The position numbers and the translations under genes are program-made. 64,000 nucleotides of DNA from Rubricoccus marinus. GTDB taxonomy: Bacteria > Bacteroidota > Rhodothermia > Rhodothermales > Rubricoccaceae. The stretch lies in the NCBI RefSeq assembly GCF_002257665.1, contig NZ_MQWB01000001.1, forward strand, positions 1,940,745 to 2,004,744, in the 5' to 3' direction. Shown here piece after piece: positions 1 through 10,600 of the stretch. How positions within the stretch are numbered: the stretch's first letter is position 1; every line of letters begins with the position of its first letter. Under the pieces are notes generated by a model. The model was not told the origin of the DNA. It was given only the letters and a program-made list of their open reading frames with translations, and did no database searches.

Positions 1-619
1 GCGCGCTATAGCGCGGCCGCTTCGTGTGAAAGTCATCCACGCTTACGCCTGCACTCGCCACCTCGATCGCGCGGACCAGCCGGCGCGGGTTGTTGAGGTC
101 CGTAATGGCCGCGTACTCCGGGTGATCGCGCTCCAGGCGCGCGGCCAGCACCTCTGGCGCCAGAGGCTCGATCTCGGCGCGGAGGTCGGGATCGACCGGC
201 ACGTCTACGAGCGCGTAGCCGTCCACGACGGCGTTGACGTACAGCCCTGTCCCGCCCGCCATGAAGGGGACCTTGCCTCTGGCGAGGATGTCGTCCAGCG
301 CTGCGTAGGCGTCGCGCTGGTAATCGAACAGCGTGTACCGCTCGCGCGGATCGGCCACGTCCAACAGGTGGTGCGGCACGCGGGCCTGCTCCTCGGGCGT
401 GACCTTGCCGGTCCCGAGGTCGAGCCCGGTGTAGACCTGCCGCGAGTCCGCGCTGACAATCTCGCCGCCGAGACGCGCGGCCAGGTCCAGCGCGAGCCGG
501 CTCTTGCCGGACGCGTTGGTACCGGAGATCACGACGATGCGCGGGCGCGCGGCCTCTGGCGCCAGAGGCCGTCCGTCCTCCGCCGCGGGTCGGTTTTCGT
601 CCGCCAGAGGCTCAGGCAT
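1..619 (-). CDS. miaA: tRNA dimethylallyltransferase MiaA (3' end cut by window)
   Basis: Transfers a dimethylallyl group to the N6 of A37 in tRNAs reading UNN codons, in the cytoplasm. Reading down from ATG at 619, the frame stays open to the window edge (about 206 residues). It carries the P-loop GTNASGKS at residues 34-41, the family signature SADSRQVY shortly after, and an AGGTGLY segment, all diagnostic of MiaA. The start codon overlaps the end of recN by 8 bases, so the two are probably co-transcribed. The first 27 residues or so precede the usual start of the family and are largely encoded by copies of the iterated 9-mer (PLA, RPLAPEA), so this N-terminal tail is probably disordered. 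The C-terminal part lies outside the window. The identification is secure. Confidence 0.93.
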   Translation of the reverse strand, partial: MPEPLADENRPAAEDGRPLAPEAARPRIVVISGTNASGKSRLALDLAARLGGEIVSADSRQVYTGLDLGTGKVTPEEQARVPHHLLDVADPRERYTLFDYQRDAYAALDDILARGKVPFMAGGTGLYVNAVVDGYALVDVPVDPDLRAEIEPLAPEVLAARLERDHPEYAAITDLNNPRRLVRAIEVASAGVSVDDFHTKRPRYSA

Positions 620-2345
620 CGCGCTCCATCTCGCGGCCGGCGTCGATGAGCTCGCGGGCGCTCTGGAGCGCGGCCTCGGTCGGGTCATCGCCCGAGAGGA
701 GTTGGGCGACGGCTTCGGCGCGCTCCGACTCGTCCAGCGTGCGGATCCGCGTCCGGGTGCGGCCCTCGTAGACGTGCTTCTCGACCGAGAAGTGCACGTC
801 GCCCAGGCTCGCGATCTGCGGCAGGTGCGTAATCGCGATGATCTGGTGGTAGGCCGCCAGTCCGCGCATGCTCTCGCCCACGCGCCGCGCGATGGGGCCG
901 GAGATGCCCGTATCGATCTCGTCGAAGACGAGGATCGGGAGCCGCTCGGACTTGGCGAGGATCGTCTTGAGCGCCAGCATGATGCGGCTCACCTCGCCGC
1001 CCGAGGCCGTTTTCGCCAGAGGCTTCGGGTCTTCGCCGAGGTTCGCGGAGATGTAGAACTCCACCAGGTCGGCGCCGGCCGGGAAGGCCGCCACGCGACG
1101 CTCTTTGGCGCCAGAGGGAAACGCGATCCAACCATTCGCGTCGTCTTGGAGCGCGAAGCGGACCTCAAAGCGCGCGTGCGGCATGCCGAGCGCGGCGAGT
1201 TCGATGGCGATCATGGCCTCGATGCGCTCGGCGACCTCGTGGCGCTTTTGTGAGAGCCGGTAGGCGGCGCGGCTGAGCGCCTCGCTCGCGTCGTCTACCT
1301 GCGAGTCCAGCTTCTCGATGGCCTTGTCGAAGTTGGCCGCCAAGTCGAACGCCTGCCCGATGTCCTCGCGGTGCGCGAGCACGGCCTCGATGGTCCCGCC
1401 GTACTTCCGCTCCAGGTAGTCCAGCTCGCCCAGCCGCTCTCGGATTTCGTCCAACCGCTCCGGGTTGAACTCGATGCGCGCGTTGTAGTCCTGGAGGAAC
1501 TGCATCGTCTCTTTGAGCATGACCTCGGCGCCGCGGATCTCCCCCAGCGTGTCCTCGAACGTGGCGTCGATCCGCGCGAGGTCCTGGACCTGGTTCCGCG
1601 CGACCACGAGCCGGTCATATAGCGCGTCGTCGCTCTCGCCCAGGCTCTCGTAGAGCGCCGCGGTCGCCTCAAACAGGGTCTCCGCGTTTTCCAACACGCG
1701 CCGCTCCGCTTCGAGATCATCGGTCTCCCCCACGACCGGCTCGACGCGGTCGATCTCTTCGATCTGGAAGCCGTACAGCTCCTTCTGCCGCGCGAGTTCG
1801 TCCTTGCGTGTAACGAGGTCCCGCCTCTGGCGCTGAAGCGCCGCGAGCGCGTCGTAGCGCGTGCGGTAGGTGCTCACCAAGCCGCCGAGCCCGCCGAAAT
1901 TGTCCAGCAACTCGACGTGCGTCTCGGTCCGCAAGAGGCTCTGGTGCTCGTGCTGCCCGTGAAGGTCGATGGTGTTGCTCGCCACGTCGCGGAGCACGTC
2001 GAGCGTGGCGGGCGTGTCATTGAGGAACGCGCGGGAGCCGCGCTCGCTCACCTCGCGGCGGATCGTGAGAAGGCCCGTCGCGTTGGGCTCGATCTCGTGC
2101 GCCTCCAACAGCGCCGGCAGGCGCCCCTCGTGCGCGTTGTCGAACACGCCTTCGATGACGGCTTTCTTGGCGCCCGTCCGGAGCGCCTCCGTGCTCGCAC
2201 GCTCGCCCAAGAGCAGCTTCAGCGCGCCCAGGAGGATCGACTTACCCGCGCCCGTCTCGCCCGTGATGATGTTCAGCCCGCTGTCGAATTCGACCTCGAG
2301 CTCTTCGATCAGAGCGTAATCGCGGATGTAAAGGCTTCGCAGCAT
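612..2345 (-). CDS. recN: DNA repair protein RecN
   Basis: SMC-like ATPase that acts early in double-strand break repair, in the cytoplasm. The 577 residues match the family length. Walker A GETGAGKS is at residues 29-36, the ABC signature (TASGGEVSRI) near 448, and Walker B with D-loop (LVFDEIDTGISG) near 472. Between them lies a charged, coiled-coil-prone middle region. The start at 2345 places MLRSLYIRDYALI at the N-terminus, the usual RecN beginning. The gene reads into miaA with an 8-base overlap. Copies of the iterated 9-mer occur in frame, for example just before the signature motif. Upstream, 282 bp separate it from a divergent gene, which should hold both promoters. Confidence 0.97.
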   Translation of the reverse strand: MLRSLYIRDYALIEELEVEFDSGLNIITGETGAGKSILLGALKLLLGERASTEALRTGAKKAVIEGVFDNAHEGRLPALLEAHEIEPNATGLLTIRREVSERGSRAFLNDTPATLDVLRDVASNTIDLHGQHEHQSLLRTETHVELLDNFGGLGGLVSTYRTRYDALAALQRQRRDLVTRKDELARQKELYGFQIEEIDRVEPVVGETDDLEAERRVLENAETLFEATAALYESLGESDDALYDRLVVARNQVQDLARIDATFEDTLGEIRGAEVMLKETMQFLQDYNARIEFNPERLDEIRERLGELDYLERKYGGTIEAVLAHREDIGQAFDLAANFDKAIEKLDSQVDDASEALSRAAYRLSQKRHEVAERIEAMIAIELAALGMPHARFEVRFALQDDANGWIAFPSGAKERRVAAFPAGADLVEFYISANLGEDPKPLAKTASGGEVSRIMLALKTILAKSERLPILVFDEIDTGISGPIARRVGESMRGLAAYHQIIAITHLPQIASLGDVHFSVEKHVYEGRTRTRIRTLDESERAEAVAQLLSGDDPTEAALQSARELIDAGREMERDA

Positions 2346-2627
2346 GGCTGCTTCGCGGGGCGGTTGGTGAGGGCGGCGAGGTTCGGGCGGGCCTCTGGCG
2401 GCGTGGTGTCACACCCCGAAAGTTGGCGCTCCGGCGGCGGCACCGTCAGAGGCTACAACCGAAACGGGGGGTCCTGCGTCAGGCGGTGGCGAAAATGAGA
2501 CGAGGCCTCCTGTGGACGGGGGGCGCCAGAGGCCAGGCTCCGCGCACGACCGCAGATCCTCCGCCCTGGGCATGAGCCGATCTGCCCCGGGATTCCGATT
2601 TCTGTTGGCCGTCACCATTCCCCGTTC

Positions 2628-5600
2628 ATGCTCACTCCCTCCTCCCTCGCTCTCGTGGCCTTCACCGCGGTAGCCCTTGCCTCTGGCGCCGCGGCGCAGC
2701 CATGCACCACGTCCTGGGCCGCGCCCGCCGACGGCAACTGGGAAACCGCCGCCAACTGGACAGACGGCGTTCCGGACGACGCGGACGTGGCCTGCATCAC
2801 TGCGGCGGGCAGCTACACCGTCACCGCAAGCCGCGGGGATAAGGCGCTGGCCGGACTGGTCATCGGAGGCGCCAGCGGCACGCAGACGCTCACGACTAAC
2901 AGCCGCATCACGATGAGCGGCGACGGGACCGTCGGCACGAACGGCCGCTGGACGTTCCTGAACCGCACGCCGGGCGGCAGCGACGGCCTCGTGTTCGACG
3001 GCGGCACTGGCACGCTCGTCGTCGAGGGAGCCGTGGAGCTTCCCGACGGCGTCACCTTCCTCACGACCGGCGGCACGCTCGACGTGGCCGAGAGCGGCGT
3101 GTTTCGCATGGGCACCGGGGCCAGCGCGGGTACCGGGACCGGGCTCATCCGCGTGCGCGGCACCCTCGAAGTGGACGCCCCTAACAACGCGGGCGTCTAC
3201 TCCCCCGTCGAAGTCGAGGCAGGGCTCATCCGCGTGCGGGCAGGTCGGTTCCAAATGAGCCAGGGCACGCTCCGCAACGCCTCGTTCGAGATCGCCGAGG
3301 CCGCCTCGGTGTCGATCACGTCCTCCAACAGCGGCGGCCTCTCGGGCGTGTTCACGGTGGAAGGCACGCTCTCCGGCGACATCGATGGAGCGCTCACCTT
3401 CAGTAGCGGGAGCACGCTCATGGCCGCCACGACCGGAGCGACCCTGGACGTGGGCGGCACGGGACTGCGGCTCTTCGCCGGCAGCGGGAGCCGAACGACA
3501 CTCGCGAGCGAGGGCGGCATCCTCCGAAACGTCGGCCTCGTCACCATCGAGGCTCGCACCACCCAGCTCCAAGGGGCCACGCTCCGCAACGAGGGTACCT
3601 TCCGCATCGCCAACAACTCCAACCTCTCGCTTGCCGAGGGCGCACGGTTCGAGAACACCGCCAGCGGCCTGCTCGACCTGGTGGACACGGCCGGCATTTC
3701 CGGCGGCCCGGATGGAGGCCGAATCATGAGCGCCGGTCGGCTGGTGGCGCGGCTCGACGCCTCGTCGTCGCGGTCCCAGAGTATCCAGGTGCCAGTCGAT
3801 CTGACCAACGCGACGGTCGAGGTGGCAGCCAACGTGCGGCTCCAGATGAGCGAGGGCGTCTGGCAGGATGTGGCGTTCGACGTGGCTGAGACAGGCGAGG
3901 TGCTGCTGACGACCTCCAACAGCGGTGGCCTCTCGGGTGTGATCAAAACCTCGGGCACGCTCTCCGGCGACGTGCAGGGATCCCTTCGCCTGAGCCGCGC
4001 AGAGATGCAGACCACTGCGACAGGAACCACGCTCGACCTCGGCGGCAACGGGTTCACGATGGCCGCCGGAAGTGGAGGCTACGCGACGCTCTCCGGAGGC
4101 CCATTCGTTAACCGGACCACCCTCACTGTGATCAGCAGCGGGAGCGGTCTCACTGACGCGACGCTCCTCAACGAGGGTACGCTTCGCATTGATGGCTCAA
4201 GCCTGATAGTTCGCGAGGGGTCCTCGGTAACGAACGCCACCAGCGCGACGGTGGACCTCGTGGGTCCCGGCGGGTTCTCAGGGTCGGGCCTGTTCGTCAA
4301 CGAGGGCTTGGTAACGAAGACCGGCGGTAACACGAGCAGCTTCCGGGGCCTGCTCCGCGGCCGGCCCGGCTCCGAGCTCCGGGTGCTCGACGGACAGTTC
4401 TTCTTCCGCGACGAGCCCGCCGAGAACTACGGGGCGGGGGTGCTCCTGACGGGGGCCGGCGAGACGGCCCAGATCTACATCGGCCCGCCGCTCCAAGGCA
4501 CGCTCAGCCCCGGTACCCCGGAGCAGCCCATCGCCACGTTGGCGCTCTCGAGCAGCCTCCGGCTGTCCCCGACCGAAGGTGACGCCCGCCTCATGATCGA
4601 CGTCGGCGCGGGTGGCGCGAGCGATGTGGTCACCACGCAGTTCACGATCTACCTCGGCGGCACACTGGTGATCCGGCTGGCGGACGGCTTCACGCCATCG
4701 TTCGGAGACCAGTGGACCATTGTGACCGACCTCCGCAATAACCTGCCACAAGGGATCTTCGAGACCATTGAGGTGGAAGGAGATGCAGGCGGCGTCACGT
4801 TCGTGGTCGACACGTCGAACCCCGGGGCTGTAGTGCTCCGGGCCGTCGCCGGGGCCACCGTCGCCACCAGCGCTGCGGAGGTCTCCGAGGGCGAGCCCGC
4901 ATCGTTCCGCATTCGCCACCCGGCCTCGCCCGAGCCTCTCCGCATCGCCTTCGAGACCGACGGCACGGCCACTCGCGTAGCGGACTACACGCTCACCGCG
5001 CGCGGAGGCGTGCTCCGCACCCAGCCGGGCACCACCGAGACCGTCGTCTCGCTGTTCGCGAGGCGTGATGCGGACGCGAGCGAAGGGCCGGAAACTGTGA
5101 CGTTCCGGCTCCTCCCCAGCGGGGATGCCTCGCCCGTCGACGGCTCGACGGAAGCGTCCGTAGTGATTCGCGACGCCCCATCGTCCGACGCGCTGGCGGT
5201 GAGCGGCGTTGTGCCCGCGCGCGGCGAGAACGCGGGGACGATCTCACCCACCATCTTGGGTACGGCGCTCAATGCCAGCGCTACCGTCCATTTGGTAGGG
5301 GCCGTCACGCTGCCGGCCACACGCGTGGAGGCCGCCAGCGGCGCGGCAGGCCTCGGCGTCGTGTTCGACCTCGCCCTCGCTCCGCCCGGGCGCTACGATG
5401 TCGTCGTGGTGCAGGGCGGCGAGACGGCCACGCTGGCCGGCGCCTTCGAAGTGGTTCCTGCCCAGCGCCGCGTCCGCGTCTGGGCTGACGTGGCGGGCAC
5501 GCCGGCGCCGCGGTTTGGCCGATGGAGCACGTACACGGTCTTCCTAGGAAACGACGCTGACGCCGACATCTACGACGTGGGCTTGGTGCTCCGCATCACT

Positions 5601-7535
5601 GACGGCGCCGAGATCGAGTTCATGGACGGGATCTTGGACCTCAGCGATCGTCCCGCCAACCTGCAAACCCTCGTGCAGCCAGCCGTGCCCGGCGTGCAAT
5701 CGGTCCCGCTGTACTTCAAGAAACTCCCCGCAGGCTCTGCGAACTCGTTCCGCGTTCGTGTCCGGCCCACCTCACCGCTCTCTATCGGGGACGACGTAGG
5801 CGTGGCTTACGAGCTGTTCCCACCCGATGGGAACAACCCGGCCACCTGGAGCGGGGATTTCGAAGCCGACACGCCGTTCAACCTCGGTCTCCTGATGGGC
5901 GCATTAGCGGCGCACGTTGACGAGTACCCACCCGCGAACTATTCACTGGCCGCTGTCTCGCTCGCCAACCCGGCGCCCGAAGACGACTGCCCCCCCGACG
6001 ACGACGTGATCCCGCCCATTCAAGATGTCTCGGCTGAGGACCTGATCCGGATGTACGACCAGGGTGCACGTTTCAACCGATACTACGGGTCGGACATCCA
6101 GCCCAGCACTAGCACGGCCGTCTCGGAGTTCGGGGGGTTCTCGCTGGCGGTCATCATCCCCGAGGCGGCGAGCGCGGCGGGCTACACATCCGCTGGCGCC
6201 GGCGGAATCGTAGCAGCGGGAATCTCGACGATGTCGTTTATGCGGTCCTCGGGGTTGTACTCCCGGCAGGTCATCTGTGACCGACAAGCGGAAGGCTCAC
6301 TCCCACGCACCGACTTCTGCGAGCGCTACCCGCCGGCGGTCCCGGCTGGCACGACCGCGCAGGGACCGGGGACCGGAGGGGCGTGCGGCCAGACAGGAGG
6401 CTCCTTCGACCCCAACGACAAGTTCGGCCCGGCGGGGTTCGGTAGCGCCCGCTACTACGACCCCTCCACGGTTACGACGCCGTACACGATTCGCTTCGAG
6501 AACCTCGCCACAGCCTCTCTCCCGGCCCAGGAGGTCATCATCGTGGACACGCTCGATACGGCGGCGTTCGACCTCGACACGTTCTCGCTCGGACCGATCC
6601 GGTGGGGCGCAGACAAGACCGTGATGCCTCCGCCAGGGGCCACGAGCTTCGAGACCGAGGTGGACCTCTCGCCGGACCTCGATGCCACGCTGCTCATCAC
6701 CGCTAGCCTGGACCCGACTACCGGGCGCGCCGTGTGGCACTTCCTCACGTTGGACCCCGACACGGGCGACCTCCCAGAAGACGGAACGGTGGGCTTCCTC
6801 CCTCCCAACCAAACCTCACCGGAAGGCGAGGGCAGCGTCTCGTTCGTCGTCTCCGCGCATGAGCGACTGGCCTCTGGCGCCGAGGTGAGCAACCGCGCCG
6901 AGATCGTCTTCGACGTGAACGAACCCATCGTCACGCCGGTCTGGACGAACACCGTGGACCGCGAGGCCCCGGCATCCACCGTGGCGGCGCTGGACGCCAC
7001 GGTGGAGAACCCCATCCGGATCACCGTGAGCGCGAGCGACGCGGACTCCGGTGTGCAGCAGTATGCACTATTCGCCTCTCGCAACGGCGGTGATTTTGAG
7101 TTCGTCGCGCGGTCAGACACCCCGACGTTCGTGTTCGAGGGCGAACCGGGGAGCGTGTATGGGTTCTACAGTCTCACAGTAGACGCCGTAGGCAATGCAG
7201 AGCCTTTTAAGACCGATGCGGAGGCCACGACGACCGTCGCCGTGGGCGCCGAAGGCGGGCCGGACCTCCCAAGCGCGCTCTCGCTCTCGCCGGCATGGCC
7301 CAACCCCGTCCACACGCGTGCGGCGTTCCGGCTAGGCGTGCCGGAGGCCGGGCCCGTCCGCGTAACGGTGTTCGACGCGCTCGGGCGAGAGGTGGCACGC
7401 CTCGCCGATGGGGAGCACGCCGCCGGGTGGCACGCGCTGCCCTGGGAGGCCTCAAGGGTGGCTACGGGTGCGTACGTGGTTCGCGCGCAGTCCGCAGGTG
7501 AGACCGTGACGCAGTCCGTTACCGTCGTGCGGTAG
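2628..7535 (+). CDS. Very large secreted T9SS cargo protein with beta-helix repeats, Calx-beta and C-terminal sorting domain
   Basis: A 1635-residue exported protein. The N-terminus is a signal peptide ending near ASGAAAQ. Residues about 50-620 are Gly/Thr/Ser-rich, repetitive and beta-helix-like. Residues about 185-290 and 380-485 are an internal duplication sharing SNSGGLSG and GTLSGD. Residues about 743-848 resemble a Calx-beta domain (VSEGEPASFRI through PETVTFRL). Near residue 1259 is SFDPNDK, typical of a domain found in many T9SS cargo proteins. The last 90 residues form a type A sorting domain: PAWPNP, then VFDALGREV, and ATGAYVVR near the end. It should be exported by Sec, then carried across the outer membrane by T9SS and anchored or released. 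Function is unknown; adhesion or surface structure is possible. Only about two copies of the iterated 9-mer occur in 4.9 kb, far fewer than in neighbours. Confidence 0.9.
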   Translation: MLTPSSLALVAFTAVALASGAAAQPCTTSWAAPADGNWETAANWTDGVPDDADVACITAAGSYTVTASRGDKALAGLVIGGASGTQTLTTNSRITMSGDGTVGTNGRWTFLNRTPGGSDGLVFDGGTGTLVVEGAVELPDGVTFLTTGGTLDVAESGVFRMGTGASAGTGTGLIRVRGTLEVDAPNNAGVYSPVEVEAGLIRVRAGRFQMSQGTLRNASFEIAEAASVSITSSNSGGLSGVFTVEGTLSGDIDGALTFSSGSTLMAATTGATLDVGGTGLRLFAGSGSRTTLASEGGILRNVGLVTIEARTTQLQGATLRNEGTFRIANNSNLSLAEGARFENTASGLLDLVDTAGISGGPDGGRIMSAGRLVARLDASSSRSQSIQVPVDLTNATVEVAANVRLQMSEGVWQDVAFDVAETGEVLLTTSNSGGLSGVIKTSGTLSGDVQGSLRLSRAEMQTTATGTTLDLGGNGFTMAAGSGGYATLSGGPFVNRTTLTVISSGSGLTDATLLNEGTLRIDGSSLIVREGSSVTNATSATVDLVGPGGFSGSGLFVNEGLVTKTGGNTSSFRGLLRGRPGSELRVLDGQFFFRDEPAENYGAGVLLTGAGETAQIYIGPPLQGTLSPGTPEQPIATLALSSSLRLSPTEGDARLMIDVGAGGASDVVTTQFTIYLGGTLVIRLADGFTPSFGDQWTIVTDLRNNLPQGIFETIEVEGDAGGVTFVVDTSNPGAVVLRAVAGATVATSAAEVSEGEPASFRIRHPASPEPLRIAFETDGTATRVADYTLTARGGVLRTQPGTTETVVSLFARRDADASEGPETVTFRLLPSGDASPVDGSTEASVVIRDAPSSDALAVSGVVPARGENAGTISPTILGTALNASATVHLVGAVTLPATRVEAASGAAGLGVVFDLALAPPGRYDVVVVQGGETATLAGAFEVVPAQRRVRVWADVAGTPAPRFGRWSTYTVFLGNDADADIYDVGLVLRITDGAEIEFMDGILDLSDRPANLQTLVQPAVPGVQSVPLYFKKLPAGSANSFRVRVRPTSPLSIGDDVGVAYELFPPDGNNPATWSGDFEADTPFNLGLLMGALAAHVDEYPPANYSLAAVSLANPAPEDDCPPDDDVIPPIQDVSAEDLIRMYDQGARFNRYYGSDIQPSTSTAVSEFGGFSLAVIIPEAASAAGYTSAGAGGIVAAGISTMSFMRSSGLYSRQVICDRQAEGSLPRTDFCERYPPAVPAGTTAQGPGTGGACGQTGGSFDPNDKFGPAGFGSARYYDPSTVTTPYTIRFENLATASLPAQEVIIVDTLDTAAFDLDTFSLGPIRWGADKTVMPPPGATSFETEVDLSPDLDATLLITASLDPTTGRAVWHFLTLDPDTGDLPEDGTVGFLPPNQTSPEGEGSVSFVVSAHERLASGAEVSNRAEIVFDVNEPIVTPVWTNTVDREAPASTVAALDATVENPIRITVSASDADSGVQQYALFASRNGGDFEFVARSDTPTFVFEGEPGSVYGFYSLTVDAVGNAEPFKTDAEATTTVAVGAEGGPDLPSALSLSPAWPNPVHTRAAFRLGVPEAGPVRVTVFDALGREVARLADGEHAAGWHALPWEASRVATGAYVVRAQSAGETVTQSVTVVR

Positions 7536-7604
7536 CCTCGGCGTGCGCCTGAGGCGTCCGCGATCCCATACCGAGCAGCATGGGACCGCGGGCCTCTGGC
7601 GGGG

Positions 7605-10600
7605 CTATCCGCGCCCGTGGCAGTGCTTGTACTTCTTGCCGGAGCCGCACGGGCACTTGTCGTTGCGCCCGATCTGCTCGCCGACCACGACGGGATCCGC
7701 CTTGACGGTCGGGTCCTTTTCGGCGCTGCTCTGGCCGCTGGCGCCAGAGGCCCCGAACGTGGCGGCGTAGTTGGGATCGCCGGCGGCGTGCTGCGTCGTG
7801 GCGCGGCGCTCGTCCAAGCGGGGCTTGCTGACCTCCTTGACGCGGCGCGCGGCCTGGCCCTGGCTGTCGCCCTGGATCAGCGGCCCGGCCTTGAACACGA
7901 GCCCGACGACGTCCTCGTCGATGGCCGTGATCATCTCCTTGAAGAGACGGTACGCCTCCATCTTGTACTCGATCAGCGGGTCCTTCTGCCCGTAGGCGCG
8001 GAGGCCCACACCCTCCTTGACCTCGTCGAGGTCGCGGAGGTGCTCGGTCCACTTGGAGTCGATCGTGGAGAGCACGGCGGAGCGCTCCAGCGCGTCGTTG
8101 ATCTCCTGGCCCTCGGTGGCGAGCACGTCTTCGGCCTGCACCATCGCGCGGAGCACGCGGCGGCCGTCGGAGAAGTCGACGAAGAACCGCTTCGGCGCCT
8201 CGGCGCCTTCGGGCGTGTTCTCGATCATCTGCCGCGCGCTCTCGTAGAACGGGCGGGCCAACGCGGCGCGCTTGCGGCGGTAGTGCGCCGTCGCCTCGTC
8301 CAGAATGCGCTCCACCAAGCCGCCCTCACCGAGGTTGTACGCGGTCTGCTGGTCCACGTCGAGTTCGAAGGCGAGCGTCCGGCGGATGTCCTCCTGGATC
8401 TCCTCGATGTCGCCAGAGGCGAAGTGCTCGCCCACGATCCGCTCGGCGAGGCCGCGGAGCATGTCGAGGATGTCGCCGCGCAGGCGCTCGCCCGAGAGGG
8501 CGTGCATCCTGCGGTCGTAGATGACTTCGCGCTGCGCGTTGAGCACGTCGTCGTACTCCAACTGCCGCTTGCGGATGGCGAAGTTGTTCTGCTCCACCTT
8601 CGTCTGCGAGCGCTCGATGCCCTTGGTGATCCACTTGTGCTCGATCACCTCGTCCTCCTCCATGCCCAGCTTGTCCATGATCCGTGCGGTGCGGTCGTGG
8701 CCGAAGAGGCGCATGAGGTCGTCTTCGAGGGAGACGTAGAAGCGGCTCACGCCGGGGTCGCCCTGGCGGCCGGCGCGGCCTCGGAGCTGGTTGTCGATGC
8801 GGCGGCTCTCGTGCCGCTCGGTCCCGATGATGGCGAGCCCGCCCATCTCCTTGACGCCTTCGCCGAGCTTGATGTCGGTTCCACGGCCGGCCATGTTCGT
8901 GGCGATGGTGACCGCGCCGCGCTTACCGGCTTCGGCGACGATCTCGGCCTCGGACGCGGCGCGAGAGGCCTTCGCGTTGAGGACGTGGTGCGGGATCTTC
9001 TCCAATTGAAGCAGTCGCGCGATGGTCTCGGAGGACTCCACGCTCGCGGTGCCGACGAGGACCGGCTGCCCCTTCTCGTGGTACTCGCGGATGACCTCGA
9101 GCACGGCCTTGAGCTTGGCGCGCTTCGTCTTGTACACCCAGTCCTCGCGGTCATCGCGGATGACCGGCTTGTTCGTTGGGACGACGATAACGGGGAGCTT
9201 GTAGATCTTGTCGAACTCCTCGGCCTCGGTCTCGGCCGTACCGGTCATGCCGGCAAGCTTGGAGTAGAGGCGGAAGTAGTTCTGGATGGTGATCGTCGCG
9301 TACGTCTGCGTAGACGCCTGCACCTTGACCTTTTCCTTCGCCTCGATGGCCTGGTGCAAGCCGTCGGAGTAGCGGCGGCCACCCAGGACGCGGCCGGTGT
9401 GCTCGTCAACGATCATCACCTTGCCGTCTTCGACGACGTACTCCACGTCCTTCTCGTAGAGCGTGTAGCCGCGGAGCAATTGGTTGACGGCGTGGATGCG
9501 CTCGGAGCGCTCGGAGTAGGCGGTGTAGAGCTGGCGCTTCTTCTCCTCCGTCTCGTTCTTCAGGACGGCGAGGTCGTTTTGCAGCTTGTTCTGGCGCTTC
9601 TCGTCGTCCAGGCTGGAATCAGTCTTGAGAGCCTCGACCATCTCGGCCTTCCGGGTCTCGTACTCACGCTCGATCTCGGCGACCTCGGAGCCCATGTCGG
9701 GGATGACCCAGAAGTCCGTATCCGTTCCCGCCTGCTTGGCGATGAACTCGCGGCCCTTATCGGTCATTTCGAGCTGGTGCATCTTCTCCTCCAGGGCGAA
9801 GTGCAGCGGCTCGTCCACCTCCGGCATCCGCTTGGCGGAGTCCTGGAGGTACACGCCCTCAATCTTGCGGATCAGAAGCTCGACGCCGGGCTCGCCCTTC
9901 ATCTTGATAAGCTTCTTGTTGCGCGGGTAGCCGCGCTGCGCGCGGAGCAGCGCGAGGCCGGCCTCCTCCCGCAGGCGGGTGGCCGCCTTTTTGTCGCCAG
10001 AGGCCTCTTGCGCGTCGGCTTCGGAAAGCTTGCGCTCGGCCTCCATGACGTAGCCGGCGACGAGCTTTTGCTGGTCGCGCACGAGGCGCTCGACGTACGG
10101 GTTGAACTCCTGGTACTCGTCGGTGTCGCCTTGCGGGACGGGGCCGGAAATGATGAGCGGCGTCCGGGCCTCGTCGATGAGGACGGAGTCGACCTCGTCA
10201 ACGATCGCGTAGTGGTGCTCGCGCTGGACGAGTTGGTCGGCCTCGACGACGAACGAGTTGTCGCGGAGGTAGTCGAAGCCGTACTCGTTGTTCGTGCCGT
10301 AGGTGATGTCGGCGCGGTAGGCGGCGCGGCGGCCGGGCGTGTGGGCCTTGTACTTGTCGATGCAGTCCACGGTCATGCCGTGGAAGCCGAAGATGGGCGC
10401 CATCCACTCCGCATCGCGCTGCGCGAGGTACGGGTTGACGGTGACCACGTGCGCGCCGCGCCCCACCAGGGCGTTGAGGTAGAGCGGCGCAACGGCCGTG
10501 AGGGTTTTGCCCTCGCCCGTGCGCATCTCGGCCACCGACCCGCGGTGGAGCACGATGCCGCCCAAGAGCTGCACGTCGTACGGGACCATCTGCCACTCGA

